Of a stretch of DNA of 64,000 bases, positions 54,553 to 64,000 are shown piece after piece (position 1 is the first letter of the stretch; the number at the start of each line of letters is the position of its first letter). The notes under the pieces were generated by a model. That model was given only the letters and a program-made list of their open reading frames with translations, did not search any database and had not been told where the DNA came from. A program made the position numbers and the translations under genes. The stretch is from Rhodeus uyekii (Eukaryota; Chordata; Actinopteri; Cypriniformes; Acheilognathidae), in NCBI GenBank assembly GCA_037043235.1, contig JAWRVZ010000314.1:460007-524006 (forward strand), read 5' to 3'.

Positions 54553-54684
54553 GTGGTGAGCAAGGCGGGGTCGAGGGACCGTGAGAGCGTCACGGGAGCC
54601 GGTGGCGTGATGGATAACGAGCGACACCTGCGAGCCATCGGTCTCTCGTCTCACGCGATGCTTCGACCCCGCCCTGCTCGCCAC
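54553..54684. mobile_element. 132-bp hairpin element with GTGGTGAGCAAGGCGGGG ends
   Basis: GTGGTGAGCAAGGCGGGGTCG on the left faces CGACCCCGCCCTGCTCGCCAC on the right, a nearly perfect inverted repeat. The same GCCCTGCTCGCCACA end occurs at about 58855-58870. Probably a MITE or the two ends of one. Confidence 0.5.
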
Positions 54685-54787
54685 AGTCTTGTAAACTGCT
54701 TCTGTTAGTTGTTGTGTTGTGTCTTCTCCTTCACGCTCTATTCTCCCAATTTTCCACTTTTCTTTTTTACATGTACAGTAGTAGTAA

Positions 54788-54818
<31 letters not shown>

Positions 54819-55269
54819 TATATTATTATTATTATTATGTTTATTTTATATAGCGCCTTTCAAGAACCCAAGGTCGCTTCACAAGGGAATACAATAATTC
54901 AAAATACAATAAGTGGGTATACAACAAATAACTACAGATAGACAACAACAAGTCATAAAATCAAAAGAACATAAATACAATAAGTAGCTATAAATCAAAT
55001 AACGAGAAGTAATAGATCATATAGAGAATGATTAAGTGAGAAACACAGAATTATTCGTGCACACACCGCAAAGTCTTGATTAGCTGTGGTTGTCTATTCC
55101 GAGCATTATTATTCCTGTCTGTTTACCCTGTTACTGATTCTGCCTGTTTGCCCGTGTTTGATCCTGTTCTGCCTGCCCCGACCTGTGCCTGGAATATCGA
55201 TGGGGATGGGGAGGTGTGTTTGAGAGCGATACTCCGCTGAACTTCTAACGGGGGGTCAACAACAAAACT

Positions 55270-55480
55270 CAACTCAGCTTCTGACGAGGAAGCGAAACAC
55301 ACCTCCTCACCGCCAAAGCTACAGCGCCACAGCTGTTTGCAGCCGCTCAACTCCACCACGTAAATTGGACATGATATAATTTCCTTTAGCGGGCTGATTC
55401 GATCCATGGATGTACCATTCCAAACTGGGGGTTGGGGACTACTGCACTAGGGGACACTGCGTCAAAACGCAGCAGGTAGC
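55270..55480 (-). mobile_element. hAT-like fragment adjoining DIRS terminal scrap
   Basis: Minus strand CAGTAGTCCCCAACCCCCAG is a hAT-type end. Immediately beside it, GACACTGCGTCAAAACGCAG on the plus strand resembles the DIRS terminal GACACTGCGTCGAAAACGCA. Confidence 0.45.
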
Positions 55481-56559
55481 CTCAGATCATGGCACGCACC
55501 TAGTTTGGTTGGAATACGCTAATGTGTTGTGAAGATAAACCCTCAATTTCATTTTGGTCACCATTTTGTCTAATTTTTTCATGAGTTATTTGTAAACTGT
55601 TTGACAAATCAACTTTCTTTTAATACCTTTCTGTTAACATGGTCTGGAGATGATGTGGTTTAATTTTCGTGAAACAATCGGACAAACGGCATAGGAGGAG
55701 TTTGAAAAAGTAGGTTTTTTGTAAAATTCAAAATGGCTGAAAAATTTTCACAACAGAAAATGACGTCATCGTATTTTCTTGAGCCAAGGAATTAGTGGAC
55801 AAAACAAATATGTTTCTGAGCACGTAAGTTCTAAATATTCTCTCTGTCCGCCCAGAGTGAGTTTTTTTTAGGCGACCGTTATTTTAGAATGTTTACCTTA
55901 TTGTTTCCATGGCGACGCGTTATGCTTGTCATGTGACACACCGCAGCCTCAAAAGCGCTGTTTGACAAGTGCATCGCATTTGTTTAGTGTTCATCTTATT
56001 TATTCAAAATATTCACCAACTTGTTGGCTATGTTGTCAACTACCTGATATTCCGATTCTCAAATATGTGGAAGTGAATGTGTTTTGTCGTTTAAAAACCA
56101 TTATAATGATAATGTAAGCTGATCTACGATGCACGAAGGGTGCCGCCATGTTTGTTTGCGCCACAGTTTGGAGAATCTGATCGGTCTGATTTACAAAGCA
56201 AATTCAGTCACTTCTCCCGAAAAACATGACAGTAAGTGGCCGGTGGGAGTGAGAGAAGAATACAGTGAACTTTATAGTTACCTATGCAGTGTGTATCTGA
56301 TTTATCTGATCAATTTATAATTGAACGATTGCTATTTCTGCTTTTATGGACGTCAGTGTGTATTTTTTAAACTATAAATGTATTGTTTTGCGGGTACTTG
56401 TGAGTATTTAAATGTCTGAAACCGAAATTAAACCTTATGTGGTTGAGTAGTTGTGATATATGACAAGCTCTGAGCACGTCCGTCTCTGAATTGGCACTAG
56501 ATGACGCGCGAAAACACGTTTGAATTTAGCAGCTGATGACGTGAAGCATGGACGTTCTA

Positions 56560-56639
56560 ATCACACCGGTGTGATCGTACCCTCCAGGGCCCAGCCAAGA
56601 CTGATCACACCGGTGTGATCGTACGCGCGAAAGGGTTAA
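56560..56639. repeat. Terminal region of piggyBac-like element with paired palindromes
   Basis: The palindrome ATCACACCGGTGTGAT occurs at 56560-56575 and 56604-56619, each followed by CGTAC. The block ends CGCGCGAAAGGGTTAA, i.e. TTAA preceded by an AAAGGG-type terminus as in piggyBac relatives. The other end was not found. Confidence 0.5.
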
Positions 56640-56905
56640 CATAAATGTTAGTGCAAATTTGGACAGTTGGTGGTGCTAGAGAGATTGAGTTAGAGACTTC
56701 AAATTGGCTATGGTCAATGAATGGACTATTTTTTTATCAGTTTGCCAAATTTCATAATTTTCGGAAGAAGAAGAAGAAGAAGAAAAAAAAACTGGAACAG
56801 AAACAATAGGTGCCTTCGTACCTTCGGTGCTTGGCCCCTAATACATCTCTGACTAATTAATGTTTTCCCCCTCTCACTGTTCTGTGTTGTTAATGTAAGA
56901 TGGCT

Positions 56906-56962
56906 CACGATTGACCAGATCTGTGTCTGCAAAGAGTGACTATTCAAAAGATTGAGGACCAA
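56906..56962 (+). pseudogene. Decayed NLR repeat exon
   Basis: CAGATCTGTGTCTGCAAAGAG then TGACTATTCAAAAGATTGAG resembles the SVSVRSDHSKG part of the 108-bp exons, but the acceptor reads TTAATG and the 3' half is lost. Confidence 0.5.
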
Positions 56963-57054
56963 GCAATAATTTAAGAACACATGAAATACCTTTCAGTAGA
57001 TGGTGTTTCACACCACATCTTTTTGTTAGCTAATTTTTCAACTGTGGTGAATGT

Positions 57055-57300
57055 GGTGGAAAAATATTTTATCAATTCTGAATAAGAGACAAATATGCCA
57101 ATTTTCTTTATAAAGGTTTATTTATTGCAAGAAAAGGTCAGCAGTCATACAGACATCCGAAGCTTCCCTGCAGAGTGTGATAAAGAAGGGAGGGCTGCCC
57201 CAGCATTTATATATCTAATCTTCAAAGCGAAAGGCTCCTACAACAGTTGTAGTTTTCCATTCCTTATCAGGAGCACATGATCTCACTATACCTCTAGGTG
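57055..57300. repeat. Dispersed repeat shared with 61010-61300
   Basis: TCTGAATAAGAGACAAATAT, GGTTTATTTATTGCAAGAAA and CATACAGACATCCGAAGCT blocks occur in both copies in the same orientation. LTR-like or nonautonomous; ends not resolved. Confidence 0.5.
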
Positions 57301-57736
57301 TGATGTGTGTGGTGTATAGCTCTTTACACACATGCCTGCAGCACCCTTACACCATTTGTGTTTTAGATTTCTTTAAACTGATTATCTCTTACTGTGTTAT
57401 TCTATAAAACAGAAAATACAATTAATGACATACAATAATCAATTATGTCGAGAAACACAGTATAATCATGGATCAACATATGAATAACATTTTTTCACAT
57501 GAACAAGTTGAATAAATATAAATCGTAGAAGATGATGTCTTGTAAGGTGCTTTTCTCTTTAAAGACCTCTGTTCTCTGTAAGAATTGATTAGAATGTTAA
57601 TGTGTTACTTCATCCAGGTGGATGCTACACATTGGCGGTGGTTGAGAAGATTCCTACTATGTCTCTCCTACTATGTAAAGCCCTTTGATCTCTGGAAAAG
57701 CGATATGTAAATGTATTGTATTATTATTATTATTGA

Positions 57737-57782
57737 ACACAGTCTAAGTCGCTTTGGATAAAAGCGTCTGCCAAATGTAAAA
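57737..57782 (+). mobile_element. SINE 3' end
   Basis: GTCGCTTTGGATAAAAGCGTCTGCCAAATG is the conserved 3' end of an abundant tRNA-derived fish SINE. The head is missing. Confidence 0.65.
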
Positions 57783-57911
57783 AAAAAGCACAGACAAAAA
57801 CGAATTGTTTTGAGTTAAATTCAACTTGGAAAGACATCAGGCAAACAAATGTATTTACTGCATATCCATCCACACTTGTGCGATTGAAAATTCCACAGTT
57901 ATACTATATTT

Positions 57912-58140
57912 AATAGGGATGCTCCGATCAGGGGTTGTTCAGCTAATTTCTTGTCACCGTAATCAGCTGATACTGTGACTGTTAACCTTTTTTTCGCCTT
58001 CAGATAAATACCACAGATTTGGCCTTGGTTATATTATTTATGGTAGTATAATCAAAGAAATAGGCAAAATAAATATTTAAATTAATATGACCATTTTAGT
58101 AGGCCTTGAAAACAGCTTAAGCAAAACATTGCTCAAAATA
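57912..58140. repeat. hAT-like interspersed repeat
   Basis: TAGGGATGCTCCGATCAGG start and CAGCTGATACTGTGACTG resemble a common fish hAT-derived repeat. Its middle matches 48745-48902 and supplies the uninterrupted version (AACAGCTTAAGCAAAAC). Confidence 0.5.
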
Positions 58141-59036
58141 GGTCCATTTGGATGATTATTTGTCTCTTTTGAATGTTTTTAGCCAGAGAGAGTGAGCTGA
58201 ACAGCAAATGTTTGACTTGAATTAGTTTATATGTTTTATAAGTATATGTTTATATGTCACTGTCTGTATTAGGTGTGTTAGGTGCAAAAATGTAATGAAA
58301 GAAAGCACTGAATTAAACACTGATATGGGTAGAAAGCCTAATGTATGTTAATTGAACTAAGTCATTAACAGCAGCTAATTTTGCATCTAAATATGTTTGA
58401 TGGAAAATTATCCCATATGCAACAACGCTGGGTCTGGTGGATATCCGAAATTATGGCAGTGATGTGAAACACTCATTTGAACTCTGTTCAGATCTGATGT
58501 TTCTAATGGTCTGAGCTCCAATTTGATCGTCTTTCTGGAGTCTGTCTCTGAATATCTCTGTAACAATGTTCAATGTTCATGGAGGAAGGAGACGGGAACC
58601 GGCAGACATTTAACGACTTTAATGTGTAAAATAAACATAAATACAAAATGAATGTAATGACGGCAGTCCCTCACAGACGACTGCCACCCACACAAAAAGA
58701 AAACATAACATAAATTCCAGTCCTGGTCCTCTCTCGTCCTTCACTGTCGTCACTCGTCCTTTTATGCCTCCGCTCCTCCGTGAGATACGAGACCGGTGGC
58801 TCACAGGTGGCGCTCATTATCAATCACACCACCGGCTCTCGTGACGCTCTCCCCGCCCTGCTCGCCACAATCTCATTACTGCGACTGTGAAGTATATTGC
58901 TTTTGGAGTTGTAGATTTTATGTGTTCCAAAGATTTCAGGTTGAAACGTCCATAACAAACCATATCAAATCATATCTGTGTTTTCTAGTAACAGAAGTCT
59001 TTAGAATCACAGAATCTACAAATTTTTATTTTTTTT

Positions 59037-59183
59037 GCATTTGGCAGATTCTTTTAATCCAAAGCAACTTACATTGCATTCAAGAAACACGTTGACATTC
59101 TAATCAGTTCTTGCTTTCCCTGGGAATTGAACCTATGACTTTGGCATTGCATGCACCACTCTCTACTATTTGAGGTACAGGAA
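59037..59183 (-). mobile_element. tRNA-derived SINE
   Basis: Plus strand starts TTTGGCAGATTCTTTTAATC and ends near ACTATTTGAGGTACAGGAA. On the minus strand this is a tRNA-like head with a B-box GGTTCAATTCCCAGG. Complete but diverged. Confidence 0.7.
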
Positions 59184-59445
59184 AGCAAAAGGTTCATTTG
59201 GTTACAGAAAATTACTATGGATTCCTACAGTCGATAATTTATTTCCAATAATACAAATTAAACTGGCATCCTTTCAGCATAGTTAAACAGATCAGCTGAA
59301 CACACCGAATTGTATCCATTTATTGTCATAAGAAGAACAAATCCATAGCTGTATTACCTTTAACTGTAATTATGTCTCCTGCAACGGTGTAATTTCTCTC
59401 TCTGTCTGTCTCTCTCTCTCTCTCTCTCTTCTTTTTTGTCATTAG

Positions 59446-59541
59446 AAAAAGATCATTCGCTTGCTCTCTGACTGGGAAGAGTGACCATTCAAAAGGCGGT
59501 GAACCAAATTGTAGCGAGAAAAAAACGTCATCTACCAAAAG
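59446..59541 (+). CDS. NLR gene 2 repeat exon, diverged copy
   Basis: 96 bp, acceptor TTTGTCATTAG, donor GTATTT, phase 2 in and out, open. Encodes KRSFACSLTGKSDHSKGGEP then NCSEKKTSSTK, alignable with the 108-bp exons with a four-codon deletion. A CT microsatellite extends its pyrimidine tract. Confidence 0.65.
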
Positions 59542-59849
59542 GTATTTTATATTTGTAACCATTCTGGAATTGGCTTTCCCATACTTTTTCACATACCCAT
59601 TGTTATAACACAAACATCCTAGGCATGTACAGTGCTCACAGAGAAACTGTTCTCATTCATTTTGTGTTTTCCTCTTGTAAGCAATTGCATTATGTACAGT
59701 ACCATACTACTAAGCTCAGTGTGCATCTATTTATGTTGTTTTTTGTCTTTTAGCTCTTTGTGTCAAACTTCAGTGAGAAAACAACCAAAATATATTTCAT
59801 GTATTCCTCCAGCAGTAGAAATTAATCAGACGTAGGTAACCATAGACTA

Positions 59850-60643
59850 AACCAGTCACACAGCCGATCGCGCACAAATCACTCACAAATAACGCATCTT
59901 TTTACCTTTGCATTTGCAGATTGAGCGCTGTGCTATGTCCGAACTGTTTGCATTTTATTTTATACGTATTATCTTTTTATTCTTTTAATCATTTTTAATG
60001 TTTTATTTTTATCATTCTCCTTTATGTAAAGCACTTTGAATTACCATTGTGTATGAAATGTGCTATACAAATAAACTTGCCTTGCCTTGCCTTGCATAGA
60101 TTGGGTTTGTGCGTGCTTGTGCGTCGAGAAATTGACCAAAGTATTCCACGAATATTCGACGCATGCCCGACACATGAATCACTGACGGAGCGCGTCCAAA
60201 CACGCACGCTTCGCGAACATTCCACGAACAAGCACTTTCAGAATCCACATTGTCAGTGGAATGAACGTGATACGTGCGTCGCGGTGCGCGGTTCATGTGT
60301 GGTTCATGAGTTATATGAAGGTGGGGCGTCAGTGGACGTGCGCGGTTTCGAACCAGTTCCGACGCATAAGCACTGACGGCCAACGCGTGTCCCGCGCATA
60401 GTCACGCATACTCGACGCATAAACTACGCACACCGACTCATGAATAACGCACACCGACAAAATTTTTTGAACCGTTCAAAACTCAAAATCACGCACAAAC
60501 CGCCTTCGACGCACATCCACTTACAATCACTGATGGTCCACGTTCGTTCCACCGACGAATTACGCATACGACGCACGCTCCGCGCAGAAACGAAAATCTG
60601 TGCGTAATTCATGCGTGATTCATGCGTTTTCGCTGTGTGACAG
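59850..60643. mobile_element. Nonautonomous DNA element with CAGTCACACAGC ends, CpG-rich
   Basis: Left CCAGTCACACAGC and right GCTGTGTGACAGG are inverted. The interior is rich in GACGCAT/CACGCA-type motifs, and a LINE tail (CTTGCCTTGCCTTGC) at 60018-60096 is nested. No transposase and no clear target duplication. Confidence 0.45.
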
Positions 60644-61931
60644 GCCCTTTATTTCCAGCAGGCTAAAAAGAAGTCCACAGTGATGTGAATGTAATTGTTG
60701 TTTGAGTCATTTTTCCTCTGGCATTGGTCAGTTCTACATTTCTCTAGTTTCAAGTCTTTGTTTTTACAGTTTTACTAGAGTTGAAATAAAGTCTTTCTAT
60801 GCTGTGTACATGAAGAAGTGTATTTAGAATCCAGTTTGAGCTCAGCACTGCTTCGTTTTATGGGATAAAACCTGTTGTCACCTGCTGTCAGAGAGTGAAT
60901 TTGTTTCTTCATTCAGCAATAAACAATCAAGTTCCTCCGAACAAATGGGTCAGAACATAGAGAATAGTTATTTGTAATTGTAGCTTGGAGGTGTGTGGTG
61001 GCAAAATCTTTTACTAGTTCTGAATAAGAGACAAATATCCCAATTGTGATTTTAAAAAGGTTTATTTTCTTGCAAGAAAAGGCCACAGTCATACAGACAT
61101 CCGAAGCTGCCCTGCAGAGTGTGACAAAGAGAGACAGGCAGCTTCAACATTTATATCTTCCCTGACCTTGAAGGTCAGCACAGACTTTCCCTCCCTCGGT
61201 GGGGAAGGTTAGTCTTACCTTGAACGCAATTGCTTCCCATACCTTGAACACAATTGCACAAATAGTTTCACCAGTTCCACTAAACAAAAGGGTCAGCTGC
61301 TACTCACTAATATCTTAGGATATAAAGAGTAAAATATAATCATGAAATAAAAACATATGAAATGGTAGAATTTCCATCACAAGGTGTATGAGCAATTATG
61401 CAGTGATGCAATTATGCAATGAGCAATCTATGTATTATTGAACTATAGCTTTTCTTGTTTATCATTATAAATAACAGACAAATGTTTAAAGGAAATTACA
61501 GTTGTATTTAGTTAAGATGAAAGGCAAATCTAATCAGACCCTGAACACAACACACATTAAAAGTATGGTAAACAATTTGAGAGACCCAAACAAAGAGTTT
61601 TGTGAAAATTTGGTGGATGTCACGGATCAAAAAATAATTGGCATTAATCAAAAAAATAAAAAATTCATTAAAAAAAGCATGAATCAAAACATTAAACACA
61701 TTAAACAAAAGTGTAGTGTATAAATCTTAAAGTTGTATATGTGTTCTTAAAAATTATGTTTTCCCCTTGGGGAATAAAACATATTATTATTATTATTACC
61801 TTATTCTTTATAAGGTAATATAAAGAATTATAAAGAATAATTATAAAGAATAATCATAATCAGTTGTATTATGTATCTGAATTATTATTCTTTTTTTGTT
61901 TTCGTAATCTGTTACAATAAAATGTTTCTAG
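60644..61931. other. Intron or intergenic region
   Basis: Contains the repeat 61010-61300 (relative of 57055-57300) and AT-rich DNA. A 73-codon Asn/Lys-rich ORF at 61502-61723 shows no known domain and is probably chance or a remnant. Confidence 0.45.
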
Positions 61932-62734
61932 TGTAGGGGATTTACAGTTAACTGTAGGGGAATTACAGTTAAGACCCGAGGACCAGATATGTTGAATGAA
62001 GACCAGGAGTCAGAAGTGCAGTCAATAGAAGAAATTTTAGTGAAGTTTAGTTTGCAGTTTCATCAGCAGAAGCTTCAGGTCTCACAAGGAGTTCGTAGGC
62101 CGCCCCACATACAATAAGATTGTTACAGCAATTATACTCTAACAGAGGGTGCTAACTACGTCAATGATGGCGTTTAAATGATTCTGATTGGCAAAGAAAG
62201 AAAGAAAGAAAGAAAAACAAAACTAGTAATTTTCCACACAAGAGCAGACAGTCTGAAGCATATCTTCATTGATCACATGGTTGATGGGTTCGTGACGTGG
62301 CTTGTTGAGAACAACAAGTTTTATGGTGCCAGCTAATCACCTCACCAATACAGACCATATTAACACACACACACACATACAGCTTCTCCAAGGCTGAACT
62401 CGGCTCAGGCTCCAACTCTCAACAGAAAGAATACCCAAAACATTCTGATAACATGTTCTATCTGTTGAGAAGTGCTGACAATATTCATCCTTACTCTATG
62501 GAAAACTACAGAAAGTAAAGAAGGCTTTTTAACTAATAAAAAGCCCTAACTTGATTATAAATCACTCTTTACAACTACATTGAAATAAGAAAAAGGAGAA
62601 GAACATATGAAAAATAAGACAAAGAAAAGAACATAGAGGTACCATTAAGAAAAAGAAAATAATATATGTACAAATAAGAAAAAGAAAAGAATATATATAT
62701 ACAAGCGGCAATGGATATCCGAATCGTCTCTACA
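61932..62734 (-). repeat. Solo LTR-like repeat with 4-bp CTAG duplication
   Basis: 803 bp, minus orientation, TGTAG...CTACA ends. CTAG occurs immediately before (61928-61931) and after (62735-62738), consistent with a 4-bp target duplication. Related copy at 37255-38074. A four-base duplication is seen with some endogenous retrovirus and Gypsy families; I do not assign one. Confidence 0.65.
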
Positions 62735-62745
62735 CTAGAGTAAAA

Positions 62746-64000
62746 GCTAGATTGTTGGCTACATGAACAAATGTGCTAGTATTATACAAACATAGGAATT
62801 TAGTTTTTCACATATGGAGGCCCATAGGATTATGTACACATTCCACTTTTAACAGAAACCATATGTTCCTCTGGTAATGTAGTTTTTTTTTCTTTTTCAA
62901 AATTAAAATCCAACAGGACCAGAGAAAGCTGGAGTGAAGACCATCTCTCCAGTAAACTGTCTCTCCTATGTCTCTACAAATTTTCCACTTAACATGGGTT
63001 ATCTCGATCCCGTGACTAATGATTGTACCTAGTTCACTGTGTATGCGCCGAGTTCGCGTTGCACGTGCATGCCATGACCATTTTCTTTCCAGTCCTTCCG
63101 ACCGCTTTACATTTGCAGTGTTGCCAACTTAGCGTCTTTGTCTATATATTTAGGCAAGGCAAGGCAAGGCAAGTTTATTTGTATAGCACATTTCATACAC
63201 AATGGTAATTCAAAGTGCTTTACATAAAGAAGAATGATAAAAATAATATTTATAAATGAGACCCCTGGTGATTAAAAGACGGGACGAAGCCGAATTTGTT
63301 GAGAAAGCGCATTAGGTAGGCAGAACGCAAGAAAGTATGCAATCTAGTACAGCGTGATGACCTCATGAGTATGCTAATTTATGCATGACGTCATCTAGTG
63401 ACATTTAGCGGCTTTTTGGCCAGGCTTTAGCTACTTTCCTTTGAAAGTAGTTGGCAACACTGCACATTTGCCCAGTCAGATTGTGATTTTTACAGTGACC
63501 GTGTATCTCTAAATGACTGTGTTATGAGCGTTGTGTTTATGTGTGACTGTGTTTCTTTACACTATCAGAACTTCACTACCTCACTTTACTAATTTAGTCT
63601 TTTGCCCTTTTTATATTTTTACTGTGGATTGCAAATTTACTGTGGACATTTACTGTGGATGGCAAAATAAGAATTTCATTGTACAGGGAAACATGCTTGC
63701 TGTCTGTACACATGACAATAAAACACTTTGAATCTTTGAATCTTGAATCTTTGAATATGTGTTGTGACTGTTTACGCTGTGAGCGAAATTGTGTTTGCAA
63801 TGTTGTGAGAATATGATTAATGGTTTGTAGTCGAGAATCGAAGGTAGTTTTTATTGTATACTGGGTAAATCTCTGCTGTTAGTTGGTGCACATATGCCTT
63901 TTGTTGTTAGCAAACATATTCAATTTTCATCACGTTGAGATCTCTCAGCCGACCCCTCTCTCAGGTTTTGGCCCTTTTAAAATGCCTGAGCAAAGTAGTC
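62746..64000 (+). repeat. Segmental duplication, copy 2 (runs off window)
   Basis: Repeats 51893-53330 nearly base for base, lacking about 180 bp (52137-52310), where CCTATGTCT joins to CTACAAATTTTCC. It includes the TIR element at about 63114-63460 and the TTGAATC tail at 63650-63760. It stops at the window end within the flank of the next NLR repeat exon. Confidence 0.9.

Larger units (their letters stand above)
54384..59445. other. Repeat-rich intron of NLR gene 2
   Basis: Includes an (ATT)n microsatellite and LINE-type tail (TATATAGCGCCTTTCAAGAA) at about 54785-54890. A hAT-like fragment lies at 55270-55445, a DIRS terminal scrap at 55447-55480, a TTAA-bounded element end at 56560-56639, a hAT-like repeat from 57912, SINE pieces, and an LTR-like repeat at about 58565-58870. 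Confidence 0.5.

Noticed and set aside
59757..59833. Possible extra NLR exon after CTTTTAG
   Set aside because: The donor (GTAGGT) and acceptor are plausible but the peptide shows no resemblance to the repeat exons, and no second copy supports it.
61502..61723. 73-codon Asn/Lys-rich ORF
   Set aside because: AT-rich low-complexity translation, no homologous copy or splice context.

Overview
The window looks like teleost nuclear DNA, probably from a cyprinid-type fish. Evidence: intron-rich genes with consensus GT/AG splice sites, expanded NLRC3-like (NLR-C) receptor exons, an Ig-superfamily V exon, fish tRNA-derived SINEs, and very dense transposon content (DIRS1-group YR retrotransposons, CR1/L2-group LINE tails, hAT-, Tigger- and piggyBac-like remnants, LTR-like repeats). 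No bacterial, viral or organellar gene set is present. The species assignment is inference.

All host exons recognised are on the plus strand. (1) 1-26250: the 3' part of one NLRC3-like gene, with 19 leucine-rich-repeat exons of 162-174 bp. Every one starts and ends in the same codon phase and is open. Two C-terminal tail exons end at a stop at 26248-26250, with no B30.2 domain. Its introns hold a decayed DIRS-like element (about 4380-7506), a nearly complete DIRS element (12438-17718) and two copies of a small retroelement that encodes a hydrophobic/coiled-coil ORF (20043-21780). (2) 26450-28200: LINE 3' end and other repeats. (3) 30043-36988: signal-peptide exon and V-type Ig exon of an Ig-superfamily receptor. 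Its intron holds a second DIRS element (about 30735-35686), and the Ig exon carries an in-frame TGA. (4) 37200-45300: repeats (LTR-like, hAT-like, a Tigger-like element, a tRNA-derived SINE). (5) 45340-64000: the 5' part of a second NLRC3-like gene: a probable noncoding exon, the ATG exon, then an array of near-identical 108-bp phase-2 exons encoding a Ser-rich N-terminal repeat. These are spread out by duplications and by a third, internally deleted DIRS element (49298-50836) that carries a LINE fragment between its gag and recombinase remnants. The last 1.25 kb repeats 51893-53330 and predicts another copy of the repeat exon just past the window end.

Taken together this is an immune-receptor cluster growing by exon and segment duplication. 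NLRs are cytosolic sensors: LRRs are their variable scaffold, and the N-terminal repeats lie upstream of the expected FISNA-NACHT exons, which are outside the window for both genes. The YR retrotransposons lie in introns or between exons and leave the exon phases untouched.
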